From: Stappia sp. 28M-7
Lineage (GTDB): Bacteria; Pseudomonadota; Alphaproteobacteria; Rhizobiales; Stappiaceae
Assembly (NCBI RefSeq): GCF_014252955.1
Contig: NZ_JACMIA010000003.1
Location: 1-64,000, forward strand
Length of the DNA: 64,000 nt
Direction of reading: 5' to 3'
The notes beneath the pieces are model-generated. The model worked only from the letters and a program-made list of their open reading frames with translations, had not been told where the DNA came from and searched no databases. The position numbers and the translations under genes were made by a program. Below, piece by piece: positions 54,913-63,044 of this stretch (positions are counted from its first letter, which is position 1; each line of letters begins with the position of its first letter).

Positions 54913-55998
54913 TCACACCGGCCCGCCCTCCTCGAAGGTCTCGCCGGGGAACCGCGCCTGCGCCCTGGCCAGCAGCACCGCGCGCGCCTCTCCCTCAAGG
55001 GCGGAAAGCCGCGCCCGCCACACCGTCTTCAGCCAGCGTTTCGGCAAGCTGCCGGCCCCCGGCATCGCGTCGATCCGCTCCTGTACCGAACCGAGCCAGC
55101 CGGCTGCCTCCCCGCGCCGCCGGAGGCGCAGAAGCGCCTGTGCGACCGCAAGTCCGTAGCCCGGGTTGAGGCGCGCGTAAGGGTCGGCAAGGGCGCTGGC
55201 GACCGCCTCTGCCACGGCCGTTTCCGTTCCTGCGCCCTGTTCCGCGGTCTCGGCCATCGATGCGGCAAAGTCCGCGAAACGGGCAAGATCGGTGGGGGCA
55301 TCGTCTGCGATCAGCCCGCGTTCGGCGCAAAGCGCGGCGAGATCGCGGGTGAAGCCTGCAATCAGCTTGCGGGCGATGTTCAGCGTGTAGAGATGGTCGT
55401 GACTGGCGTGGGACGAGGCGAGCGTGAGCACGCGCACCCGCTCCGGCAGGTCGCGGCTGCTCAGCGCCACCGCACCGGCCGTATCCGTCGCATCGAAAAT
55501 GCCGAAGACCAGCGTCAGCTCGGGGCCTGCCCCGGCGCATTGCAGGTGCTCGGCCATGTCGGGCGCGTTCGCCATGGCCGGATGCCGCACGGCGCCGCTT
55601 TGGCTGCCCGGCCGGCCGAGCACCAGTTCGGGCCCGAAGGCGAAGGCCCGCCCATCGCCGCGTCGCAGCGCCGCGGCAACCGCGCCATAGGCTCCTTTCG
55701 AGGCGCCGTAATGGATGATCCGTGCCGCGCCCGAGGCTTTTGCGGCCTGATCGATCGCACGGTCCATGGCCGCCTCGCAGCCGAGATACCAGACGGGATC
55801 GGGGCAGTTGAGAAACAGGCAGGCATGGCGGGTGTTGGCGAACAGCCGCTCGAGGCCGAAGCGGCCCGCCGGCACGCGCACCTGCGAATAGACCACCGCA
55901 AGGCAGTCGTTGCCGCCGTTCGGCGCCGGGAGATAGCGCCAGACGAGGCCGCTTTGCGCATCGAACCCGTCCTGGCCGGGCGGGATGGTCTCGTCCAT
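54913..55998 (-). CDS. Alpha/beta-hydrolase-like protein of unknown function
   Basis: 361 residues. HYGASKGAYGAVAAALRRG near 96 looks like an alpha/beta-hydrolase nucleophile elbow (G-x-S-x-G), and ASSHASHDHLYTLNIARKL near 197 could hold the His. The rest is Ala/Arg-rich, helical and TPR-like at the C-terminus. No signal or membrane segment. I do not recognise a family. Eight bases separate its stop from the SulP start, on the same strand; its end is convergent with the GGDEF protein. Confidence 0.75.
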   Translation of the reverse strand: MDETIPPGQDGFDAQSGLVWRYLPAPNGGNDCLAVVYSQVRVPAGRFGLERLFANTRHACLFLNCPDPVWYLGCEAAMDRAIDQAAKASGAARIIHYGASKGAYGAVAAALRRGDGRAFAFGPELVLGRPGSQSGAVRHPAMANAPDMAEHLQCAGAGPELTLVFGIFDATDTAGAVALSSRDLPERVRVLTLASSHASHDHLYTLNIARKLIAGFTRDLAALCAERGLIADDAPTDLARFADFAASMAETAEQGAGTETAVAEAVASALADPYARLNPGYGLAVAQALLRLRRRGEAAGWLGSVQERIDAMPGAGSLPKRWLKTVWRARLSALEGEARAVLLARAQARFPGETFEEGGPV

Positions 55999-56005
55999 CG
56001 CTGCC

Positions 56006-57790
56006 TCAGATCTCCGGACCGATCCAGAAGTCGGCCTTGGTCGCCTTGCGCGGCTTTCGCGCCTCGGCGATATGCGCGGTGCGCGGATCGAGCGTGGCGA
56101 AGGCCTCGTACTGGGTCAGGAACACCTTGCCGTTGAGGTGGGTGAGGAAGTCGGTCCGTTGCAGCCGGTCCATCACCGGCCCCTTCACCTCCGACAGGTG
56201 GAAGCCGACCCCGGCGCCGGCGAGCCGGCGGCTGATCTCCTCCAGGCTTTCCAGCGCGGAGGCGTCGATCTCGTTGACCGCCGTGCACATCAGCACCACG
56301 TGCCGCAGCTGTGGCCGCTCGGCCACCAGCTCGGTCAGCCGGTCTTCCAGGAACCGGCTGTTGGCGAAGAACAGGCTCTCGTCGACCCGCAAGGTGAGCA
56401 CGGTCTCGCCGGTGATCACCTTGTGCCGGTTGATGTTGCGGAAATGCTCGGTGCCCGGGACGATGCCGACGATGGCCATGTGCGGCCGGGCGCTGCGATA
56501 AAGATGCAGCGCCAGCGATACGCCGACGCCGACGGTCACGCCGGTCTCCACGCCGAGGGCGAGCGTTGCCAGGATGGTTGCCGCCATCGCCGCGAAGTCG
56601 CTGCGCGAATAGGCCCAGACCCGCCCGAGAGCCTTCAGGTCGACCAGCGACAGCACGGCGACGATGATCGTCGCCGCCAGTGTCGCCTGCGGCAGTTCGG
56701 AGATCAGCGGCGTCAGGAACAAGGTGGCCAGCGCGATGCCGATGGCGGTGAAGGCGCCGGCGGCCGGCGTTGCCGCGCCCGCATCGAAATTCACCACAGA
56801 ACGGGCAAAGCCGCCGGTGACCGGATAGCCGCCGGAAATGCCGGAGGCGATATTGGCCGCACCGAGCCCGATCAGCTCCTGGTCCGGGACGATGCGCTGG
56901 CGCTTCTTGGCGGCCAGCGTCTGTGCGACGGACACCGATTCCACGAAGCCGATCACCGAGATCAGCAGCGCGGGCACCACCAGCTGGCCCCAAAGCTGCG
57001 GGTCGAGCGACGGCAGCGCGGGCGCCGGTAGGCCGGAGGGAATGTGCCCGACCAGCTTCACGCCCTTGTCGCCGAGAGAAAAGGCATGGGCCGCCAGCGT
57101 CGTCGCGGCCACCGCCGCCACCGGGCCGGACTTGGCGATGATGTCGGCAAGCCGGGGCCGCAGGCCCATCCGGATCAGCGCAGGCTTCAGCCCGCTGCGC
57201 ACCCAGAACAGGAACAGCGTGACCGGCACGCCGACGGCCAGCGCATAGGGGTTCACATTGGCGAGATTGGCGGCGAGCCCGCCGACGATCTCCACCATCG
57301 TGCTGCCTGAGCCGCTGATGCCCAGGATGTGCTTGAGCTGTCCGGCGGCGATGATCAGCCCGCTCGCCGTGATGAAGCCGGAAATCACCGGGTGGCTCAG
57401 CAGATTGGCGAGGAAGCCGAGGCGGAACAGGCCCATGGCGATCAGCATCGCCCCGGACAGCATCGCCAGCACGATGGCCGCACCGAGATATTCGGCCGTG
57501 CCTTGCGCTGCGATCTCGCCCACCGCCGAGGCGGTCATCAAGGACACCACCGCCACCGGCCCGACCGCCAGCGCCCGGCTGGTTCCGAACAGCGCATAGG
57601 CAACGAGCGGCAGGATCGAGGCGTAAAGGCCCACTTCCGGCGGCAATCCAGCGAGCAGCGCGTAGGCGAGCGACTGCGGGATCAGCATGATCGTCACGAT
57701 CAGCGCGGCGATCAGATCGTCAGTCGCCGTGTCGCGGTTATAGGCGCGTCCCCAGTCGAGGATCGGCAGGTAGGAGGCAAGGCGTGTCAT
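56006..57790 (-). CDS. SulP-family anion transporter with STAS domain
   Basis: 594 residues. About 12-14 membrane segments (Sulfate_transp domain, LAYALLAGLPPEVGLY near 40, FGTSRALAVGPVAVVSL near 67) and a C-terminal STAS domain from about 440 (NEIDASALESLEEI). The family takes up sulfate or bicarbonate. It is the last gene of the group YeeE/YedE-YeeE/YedE-MBL-DUF442-SulP, separated from the DUF442 gene by 145 bases with two hairpins, so a sulfur role is likely but not proven. Confidence 0.9.
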   Translation of the reverse strand: MTRLASYLPILDWGRAYNRDTATDDLIAALIVTIMLIPQSLAYALLAGLPPEVGLYASILPLVAYALFGTSRALAVGPVAVVSLMTASAVGEIAAQGTAEYLGAAIVLAMLSGAMLIAMGLFRLGFLANLLSHPVISGFITASGLIIAAGQLKHILGISGSGSTMVEIVGGLAANLANVNPYALAVGVPVTLFLFWVRSGLKPALIRMGLRPRLADIIAKSGPVAAVAATTLAAHAFSLGDKGVKLVGHIPSGLPAPALPSLDPQLWGQLVVPALLISVIGFVESVSVAQTLAAKKRQRIVPDQELIGLGAANIASGISGGYPVTGGFARSVVNFDAGAATPAAGAFTAIGIALATLFLTPLISELPQATLAATIIVAVLSLVDLKALGRVWAYSRSDFAAMAATILATLALGVETGVTVGVGVSLALHLYRSARPHMAIVGIVPGTEHFRNINRHKVITGETVLTLRVDESLFFANSRFLEDRLTELVAERPQLRHVVLMCTAVNEIDASALESLEEISRRLAGAGVGFHLSEVKGPVMDRLQRTDFLTHLNGKVFLTQYEAFATLDPRTAHIAEARKPRKATKADFWIGPEI

Positions 57791-57825
57791 GTCGAAGCCG
57801 GAACCGCGTGTCGCAACAGGAAAGC

Positions 57826-57877
57826 GCGCCGCCCGCTGGCGGGCGGCGCAACCATGAAACCCCGCTCGGCGAGCGGG
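57826..57877 (-). other. Two adjacent hairpins between DUF442 and SulP genes
   Basis: GCGCCGCCC (57826-57834) and GGGCGGCGC (57841-57849); then CCCGCTC (57861-57867) and GAGCGGG (57871-57877). They lie in the 145-base gap; a weak T run follows on neither strand. Possibly attenuation between the persulfide enzymes and the transporter. Confidence 0.5.
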
Positions 57878-57935
57878 CGAAAGGCGTTTGTCCGGCTGGC
57901 CGTGGGGCCGACCGCTGTCTCAGCCGGCCGACGTT

Positions 57936-58376
57936 TTAACCGGGAAGACCGTGATCGGCGATCTGGCGCAGGGCCGGGGCAAGACCGGACAGGTCGTAGC
58001 CGGCATCGCCGGCCATGCGCACCAGCTCGGCGGCATCGCGCTCGCCCGCCTGGGACAGGGCCCACAGGTTGATCGAGCGTGTGCCGGTACGGCAGAAGGC
58101 GAAGACCGGGCCGCTGGCCGCCTCGAGCACCTCGTGGAAGGCGCGGATCGTGTCGGGCGTGATGCCCTCGCGCCCCGTGACCGGCAGGGCCGTGTAGGCA
58201 AGGCCGGCCTCGGCGGCGGCGCGGGCGATCTCCGCCCCGTCCGGCTGGTCGGGGGCCTCGCCGTCGGGACGATTGTTGATGATCGCGACGAAGCCCGCGT
58301 CGCGGATCGCGGCGACATCCTCCGGCTGGATCTGGAACGATACGGTGAGGGTGTCGTCGACCCGGGCGCTTTGCAT
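57936..58376 (-). CDS. DUF442 (TIGR01244) phosphatase-like sulfur protein
   Basis: 146 residues, DSP/rhodanese-like fold. FCRTGTRSINLWA near 95 is the Cys-X5-Arg signature of the family (Cys nucleophile), preceded by IINNRPDGEAPDQP near 33. In other bacteria this domain is fused before an MBL domain in the BigR-regulated Blh protein; here it is a separate gene placed after the MBL gene. It likely handles sulfane sulfur. Confidence 0.88.
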   Translation of the reverse strand: MQSARVDDTLTVSFQIQPEDVAAIRDAGFVAIINNRPDGEAPDQPDGAEIARAAAEAGLAYTALPVTGREGITPDTIRAFHEVLEAASGPVFAFCRTGTRSINLWALSQAGERDAAELVRMAGDAGYDLSGLAPALRQIADHGLPG

Positions 58377-58387
58377 TCTTCCTGTCC

Positions 58388-59281
58388 TTACAATCCGTTG
58401 ACCGGCACCTTGAGGAAGGTCCGGCCACTGTCATCCTTGGGCGGCAGTTTGCCGGCGCGCATGTTTACCTGTATCGAGGGAATGATCAATTTCGGCATGT
58501 CGAGCGTGGCATCGCGTGCCTGGCGCATCGCGACGAATTCCTCCTCGGTGACGCCGTCGCGCACATGGATGTTGTGCTTGCGCTCCTCGCCCACCGTGGT
58601 CTCCCAGCGGATCTCTCGGCCGTTCGGGCCATAGTCGTGGCACATGAACAGGCGCGTTTCCTCGGGCAGCGACAGCACCTTGCGGATCGAGTGGTAGAGC
58701 TCGTGCGCATCGCCGCCTGGAAAGTCGGCCCGCGCCGTGCCGCCGTCGGGCATGAACAGCGTGTCGCCGACAAAGGCAGCATTGCCCATCACATGGGTCA
58801 TGCAGGCCGGGGTGTGGCCGGGTGTGTGCATGGCAAAGCAGGTCATGCCGCCGACCGTGTAGGTGTCGCCGTCGCGGAACAGATGGTCGAACTGCGAGCC
58901 GTCGCGCTGGAACTCGGTGCCCTCGTTGAACACCTTGCCGAACGTGTCCTGCACGAGCCTGATGTTCTCGCCGATGCCGATGCGCCCGCCCAGCTTCTCC
59001 TGGATATAGGGCGCGCCCGACAGGTGGTCGGCATGGACGTGGGTCTCGATCAGCCAGTCGACCGTCAGCCCGTTTTCGCGGACGAAGTCGATGATCCGGT
59101 CTGCGGATTCATAGGAGATGCGGCCTGCCGCATAGTCGATGTCCATCACGCTGTCGACGACGGCGCAGGCCTTGGACCCCGGGTCCTGGACCACATAGGA
59201 GATCGTGTTGGTCTGCGGGTCGAAGAAGGCGGTGACCTCGGGGCGGGTCGCCGGGTCGAGCGGATAGGTCGTCTCGGTCAT
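58388..59281 (-). CDS. MBL-fold persulfide dioxygenase-like enzyme (Blh/ETHE1 group)
   Basis: 297 residues. Complete metal motif HVHADHLSGAPYIQEKLG near 81, HTPGHTPACM near 152, GDTLFMPDGGTARADFPGGDA near 172. The DFPGGDA element and the preceding Asp are typical of persulfide dioxygenases, which oxidise glutathione persulfide to sulfite. ATG at 59281 matches family length; the frame upstream is open but comes from a neighbouring gene. Central enzyme of the sulfane-sulfur cluster. Confidence 0.9.
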   Translation of the reverse strand: MTETTYPLDPATRPEVTAFFDPQTNTISYVVQDPGSKACAVVDSVMDIDYAAGRISYESADRIIDFVRENGLTVDWLIETHVHADHLSGAPYIQEKLGGRIGIGENIRLVQDTFGKVFNEGTEFQRDGSQFDHLFRDGDTYTVGGMTCFAMHTPGHTPACMTHVMGNAAFVGDTLFMPDGGTARADFPGGDAHELYHSIRKVLSLPEETRLFMCHDYGPNGREIRWETTVGEERKHNIHVRDGVTEEEFVAMRQARDATLDMPKLIIPSIQVNMRAGKLPPKDDSGRTFLKVPVNGL

Positions 59282-59337
59282 GTGTCGTGCTCCATCGGTC
59301 GCGGATCGTTCCTGACGGGAGAGGAAAACAGGGTGGT

Positions 59338-59775
59338 TCAGGCCGGCAGCGGCGTGTGGGTGCGGCGGGCCTCGAAAAGGCGCACGGCGCCGATTGCCGC
59401 CACCAGGGCGCCGGCGAAGGCGAAGGGCTCGATCCTGCCGAGGCCGAGCGCCGGCATCACGCCGCCCGGGCAGAAGCCGGCGATGCCCCAGCCGATGCCG
59501 AACAGGGCCGCGCCGCCCAGAAGCCGGGCGTCGAGCGTGGTGCGGAGCGGCAATGCGAAGGCGGATGCCAGCACCGGCGCCGGACGGGTGAGGACCAGCC
59601 GGTAGCCGAGCATGGTGACCACCAGCGCGCCGCCCATCACGAAGGCCAGCGAAGGATCCCAGCTGCCGGCGAAGTCGAAGAAGTTCAGGACCTTGGCCGG
59701 GTTGGCCATGCCGGACAGCAGGAGCCCGGTACCGAAGACGAGGCCGATGAGGAAAGCGGAAACGATGCGGATCAT
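59338..59775 (-). CDS. YeeE/YedE family transporter subunit (PmpB-like)
   Basis: 145 residues and four membrane segments. [13 protein letters not shown] near 22 and [15 protein letters not shown] near 99 are the conserved Cys-containing motifs of YeeE/YedE half-proteins that pass thiosulfate or related sulfur species across the membrane. Pairs with the next gene upstream (59779-60222), as in PmpA/PmpB. Confidence 0.9.
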   Translation of the reverse strand: MIRIVSAFLIGLVFGTGLLLSGMANPAKVLNFFDFAGSWDPSLAFVMGGALVVTMLGYRLVLTRPAPVLASAFALPLRTTLDARLLGGAALFGIGWGIAGFCPGGVMPALGLGRIEPFAFAGALVAAIGAVRLFEARRTHTPLPA

Positions 59776-59778
59776 CGG

Positions 59779-60222
59779 TCAGGCTCCGAACACGTGGCGG
59801 ACGAGAAAGACGGTGATGGCGGTGGTCGCCATGAAGGTCAGAGTGGCGGCGATCGAGCGCACCGAGAAGCGCGCCATGCCGCATACGCCATGGCCGGACG
59901 GGCAGCCGTTGGCATAGGACACGCCGACGCCGGCAATCAGGCCGCCGGCCACCAGCATCGGCAGCGACACGGGCACCTCGATCTCCGGCAGGCTGCCGGT
60001 GGCGGCGAAAAGGACCAGCGGCGAGGCGATCATGCCTGCAAGAAACGCCAGGCGCCAGCCGCGCTCGCCGAGCGCCGCCATGCCGCCGGCATAGGGCGGA
60101 AGCAGCCCGCCGATCATGCCGCTGATGCCCGCGATGCGTCCCAGCAGCGCCATGGTCAGCACGGCGGCGAGGCCGATCAGCATGCCGCCCAGGGCCGAGG
60201 TAAGGGGAGTGAACTCGCTCAT
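59779..60222 (-). CDS. YeeE/YedE family transporter subunit (PmpA-like)
   Basis: 147 residues and four membrane segments. [11 protein letters not shown] near 30 and [19 protein letters not shown] near 100 are the first-half YeeE/YedE motifs, with the essential Cys. ATG at 60222; the frame is open to 60309, over the regulator's promoter. First gene of the sulfur group, divergent from the ArsR gene with 149 bases between starts. Confidence 0.9.
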   Translation of the reverse strand: MSEFTPLTSALGGMLIGLAAVLTMALLGRIAGISGMIGGLLPPYAGGMAALGERGWRLAFLAGMIASPLVLFAATGSLPEIEVPVSLPMLVAGGLIAGVGVSYANGCPSGHGVCGMARFSVRSIAATLTFMATTAITVFLVRHVFGA

Positions 60223-60336
60223 GTCGACGTCTCGCCAAACGGTGATTTTCAGGATCTTCCGAGGATGTGAGTCGCGACTTCTGTCAATGGCACTTTGGCA
60301 CAGTTGCACTCACTCACCCATACGGGCTTCCTCGGA

Positions 60337-60383
60337 TTGAAAATATATGCGAGCCAAATAAATTAGCAAGCATGAATATTCAA
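60337..60383. promoter_or_regulatory. Candidate operator of the ArsR (BigR/SqrR-like) regulator
   Basis: TTGAAAATATATGC (60337-60350) and GCATGAATATTCAA (60370-60383) form a 14-base inverted repeat, 11 positions paired, with an A/T-rich core. The right arm covers the regulator's start codon, which would allow autorepression. A/T-rich palindromes are typical of this regulator group; binding is inferred. Confidence 0.55.
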
Positions 60384-60701
60384 GATATGGAAAGTAAGGC
60401 TGACGAGGCCGCTGCCTTGCTCGCCTCCATGGCCAACAGCCGCCGGCTTCTGGTCTTGTGCCACCTCGTGCGCGGGGAATACAGCGTCGGCGCGCTGGCC
60501 GAACGGGTCGGCCTCAGCCAGTCGGCCCTGTCGCAACACCTTGCGAAGATGCGGGTTCAGGGCCTGGTCGAGGCCCGGCGCGAGGGCCAGACGGTCTATT
60601 ACCGTCTGGCCGGCCAGGAGGTCCTGGCCGTGCTCGAGGCGCTTTACGGCATCTATTGCGGTGTGGACGCGGCACCCGAAGACGGTTCCGGCGGCGCCTG
60701 A
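60372..60701 (+). CDS. ArsR-family sulfane-sulfur sensor (BigR/SqrR type)
   Basis: 109 residues, winged HTH (SVGALAERVGLSQSALSQHLAKMRVQGLVE near 38-67). Cys30 (LVLCHLV) and Cys96 (GIYCGV) match the two cysteines that form a polysulfide bridge in BigR/SqrR; no metal-site CxC is present. The target is the divergent YeeE/YedE-MBL-DUF442-SulP group. The start at 60372 has no good ribosome site and is leaderless-like; ATG at 60387 is the alternative. Its 3' end overlaps the convergent DedA gene by 49 bases. Confidence 0.9.
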   Translation: MNIQDMESKADEAAALLASMANSRRLLVLCHLVRGEYSVGALAERVGLSQSALSQHLAKMRVQGLVEARREGQTVYYRLAGQEVLAVLEALYGIYCGVDAAPEDGSGGA

Positions 60702-62746
60702 CCCGGGCGCGGCAGGTCCACGGCCTCGCCGCCCAGTGCCACCGTCGAACCGTCGCTGCGCATCTTCAGCACGACCCCCGGCAGCCCGTTCAGCGGGTTC
60801 TCGTCCGCCTGCGGCAGGTCGCGGTCGGCGCGCGGCGCCGACAGCTCGTTGAGCGGGCGCAGGATGCGTTCGTGGATCAGCGAGCCGACCCGCAGCGGCA
60901 GCCTTTCGCCGGTCTCCGTCACGATCTCGAAGCGCGTCTGCCAAAGCCGCAGGACCCAGCGCCCGCCATCCGCGCTTCCCTCCGTGCCGCTGGCCTCCTC
61001 GTCCTCGTCGCGCCGCACCAGCACCAGGTCGGCGCCGCGTCCGTTCTGGATGCGCGGCAGCGCGGGCAGGTCTTCCGGTGCGGTCTGCCCGGTCAGGAAG
61101 CCGGCAAAGGTGGTGAGCGACCAGCCCGGCGCGGGCCGGTAGCCGTCCTGCGCCAGCGCTTCGGCCAGCGCCTCAGGATCGCCGCTCCATTGCAGGATCA
61201 GCGGTTCCTCGCGCTCGCCGCTCAGTTCGATCCGGTGTGCCGGGATCTTTTCCCAGCCTCCGGACAGCCACTCCTGGCTTGTCAGGGTCTCGACCGGCTT
61301 GGTCGGGCGGTACATTTCCCGTGCCCGGTCGAAATCGCGCGAGACATGGACGCCGCCGACCACCGCCAGCGTCACGACGGTCAGGGCCGCCAGCGACCAG
61401 CGGCCGATCTTCTCGTTGTGCACCGATCCGAAGACGAAGGCGAAGGTCGCGACCATCGCCGTGCCGAAGGTGATGCCGCCGACCACGTCGCTCATCCAGT
61501 GGGCGCCGAGATAGATCCGCGAGAAGGCGACCGCGCCGATCAGCGGCACGGCCAGCGAGAAGATGCCGGCCTTGATCAGGGGCGAGCGGTCATGGGCGAC
61601 CAGCACCGCGATGATGCCGAACAGCACCGCCGTCAGCGTCGCGTGACCGGAGGGGAAGGACAGCGCGTCGGCGCCGGTATAGATCTCGATCGGCCGTTCG
61701 CGCTGGAACAGCATCTTGAACAGCGGCACGAAAACCGCCGCGCTGGCGATCGCGATCATCAGGCCGGTGGCCCGTCGCCAGGCCTTGCGTGCGAATAGAT
61801 AGGCGATGACCACCGCTGCCACGGCCGCGATCACCACCCCGTCGCCGAGCATGGTGATGAAGGTCATGATGTCGTCGCCGACTGGCGTGCGCAGGTCCTG
61901 GAACAGGTTGCGGATCGATATGTCGGCGCGGTTCAACCCGTTGTCGGGCGAGATTGCCGCCGCCAGCGCCACGAACAGCGGCACGGTGACGATCAGCAGC
62001 AGCGCCGAGACGATCATGCCGGCCGAGCGCGGATGCGCCGGATCCAGCATCTGCGCGAGCCAGAGGCTGAAGCGGTCGCGCCGCGAGCCCAGCCATTCGA
62101 CCACCTTCAGCCGGCTGCCGGCATAGAGCGGCAGCACGATCAGGATCAGCCAGCGGGCGATCATCACCGCGACGAACAGCAGCACCAGGAGCACGCCGAG
62201 CACGGTCGCAAGCCGACCGCTGATCTCGCCCAGCGCGCTGAAGGCGGTGCCGGCGATGACGCCGGGGCCCAGATGCACGATGGCCCAGACGATGGCCGAG
62301 GTGACGTTGATGAAGGTGAAGCGGCCGACCGGCATGCCGACCATGCCGGCAATCCCCGGCACGATGGCCTTCACGCCCGGCACGAAGCGGCCGATGAACA
62401 CGCTCTTGCCGCCATGCAGCAGGAAATAGGCCTCTCCCCGCTCCACCAGCGTCCGGTAGCGGTTGAACGGCCAGACCGACTTGATCCGGTGCTTGTAGAC
62501 ATGTCCGACCCAGTAGGAGATCGCGTCGCCCGCAATGGCGCCGAGCGTCGTCCAGAGCAGGATCGGCCAGGGATCGAGCTTGCCGAGCCCGACCAGCGTT
62601 CCCGCGCCCACCAGAACCACGGTCGAGGGCACGAACATGCCGATGATGAACAGCGCCTCGCCCATGGCGATCGTGAACACGACCACGTTGGCAAGAAGCG
62701 GATTCTCGCCGATGAAGGCGACAAGCTGATTGAGAAGGTCGGTCAC
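60653..62746 (-). CDS. DedA-PAP2-LssY tri-domain membrane protein
   Basis: 697 residues. DedA/SNARE-associated domain (about 1-200, FIIGMFVPST and GRFVPGVKAIVPGIAGM), PAP2 phosphatase (about 230-450, with KMLFQRERP, SFPSGHA and SRIYLGAHWMSDVVGG, the full catalytic triad) and a LssY C-terminal domain (about 480-660). About 12 membrane segments. It probably dephosphorylates a lipid, perhaps undecaprenyl pyrophosphate, while its DedA part moves lipids. The last 49 bases overlap the ArsR gene tail to tail. Confidence 0.92.
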   Translation of the reverse strand: MTDLLNQLVAFIGENPLLANVVVFTIAMGEALFIIGMFVPSTVVLVGAGTLVGLGKLDPWPILLWTTLGAIAGDAISYWVGHVYKHRIKSVWPFNRYRTLVERGEAYFLLHGGKSVFIGRFVPGVKAIVPGIAGMVGMPVGRFTFINVTSAIVWAIVHLGPGVIAGTAFSALGEISGRLATVLGVLLVLLFVAVMIARWLILIVLPLYAGSRLKVVEWLGSRRDRFSLWLAQMLDPAHPRSAGMIVSALLLIVTVPLFVALAAAISPDNGLNRADISIRNLFQDLRTPVGDDIMTFITMLGDGVVIAAVAAVVIAYLFARKAWRRATGLMIAIASAAVFVPLFKMLFQRERPIEIYTGADALSFPSGHATLTAVLFGIIAVLVAHDRSPLIKAGIFSLAVPLIGAVAFSRIYLGAHWMSDVVGGITFGTAMVATFAFVFGSVHNEKIGRWSLAALTVVTLAVVGGVHVSRDFDRAREMYRPTKPVETLTSQEWLSGGWEKIPAHRIELSGEREEPLILQWSGDPEALAEALAQDGYRPAPGWSLTTFAGFLTGQTAPEDLPALPRIQNGRGADLVLVRRDEDEEASGTEGSADGGRWVLRLWQTRFEIVTETGERLPLRVGSLIHERILRPLNELSAPRADRDLPQADENPLNGLPGVVLKMRSDGSTVALGGEAVDLPRPGQAPPEPSSGAASTPQ

Positions 62747-63044
62747 GAGACGCGGCCCGGCATGAACTGTTTCCTGGCTGGCGCGGGCGGAATTCCCCGG
62801 CGCGGCCCGCTACATGTACGTCCTGCGGCCGGGTTCGCCAATCCTCGGAAGGAGCATTTTTCCCGTTCCGCTCCGCAGCTTGGCGCACAGCATATGACAG
62901 GCGCCATCCCTGCGACTATATGAGGCGCCCGTTCGCCGCGTGCCGGGACGGACCGCCGGCCATTGCATCGCGGCGGCATGCGCGGCACCTTGATGGCCGC
63001 ATGCGGCACGCGCCCGGCGGCATGACAGCAGGAGAGCAGCGCCC

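Noticed and set aside
58377-58387. Frameshifted fusion of MBL and DUF442 genes
   Set aside because: Each gene has its own start and stop, and the order is the reverse of the known fusion.
62747-63044. Small gene or RNA in the 298-base gap before the PPK2 gene
   Set aside because: No open frame with a ribosome site, hairpin with T tract or conserved motif; treated as promoter region.
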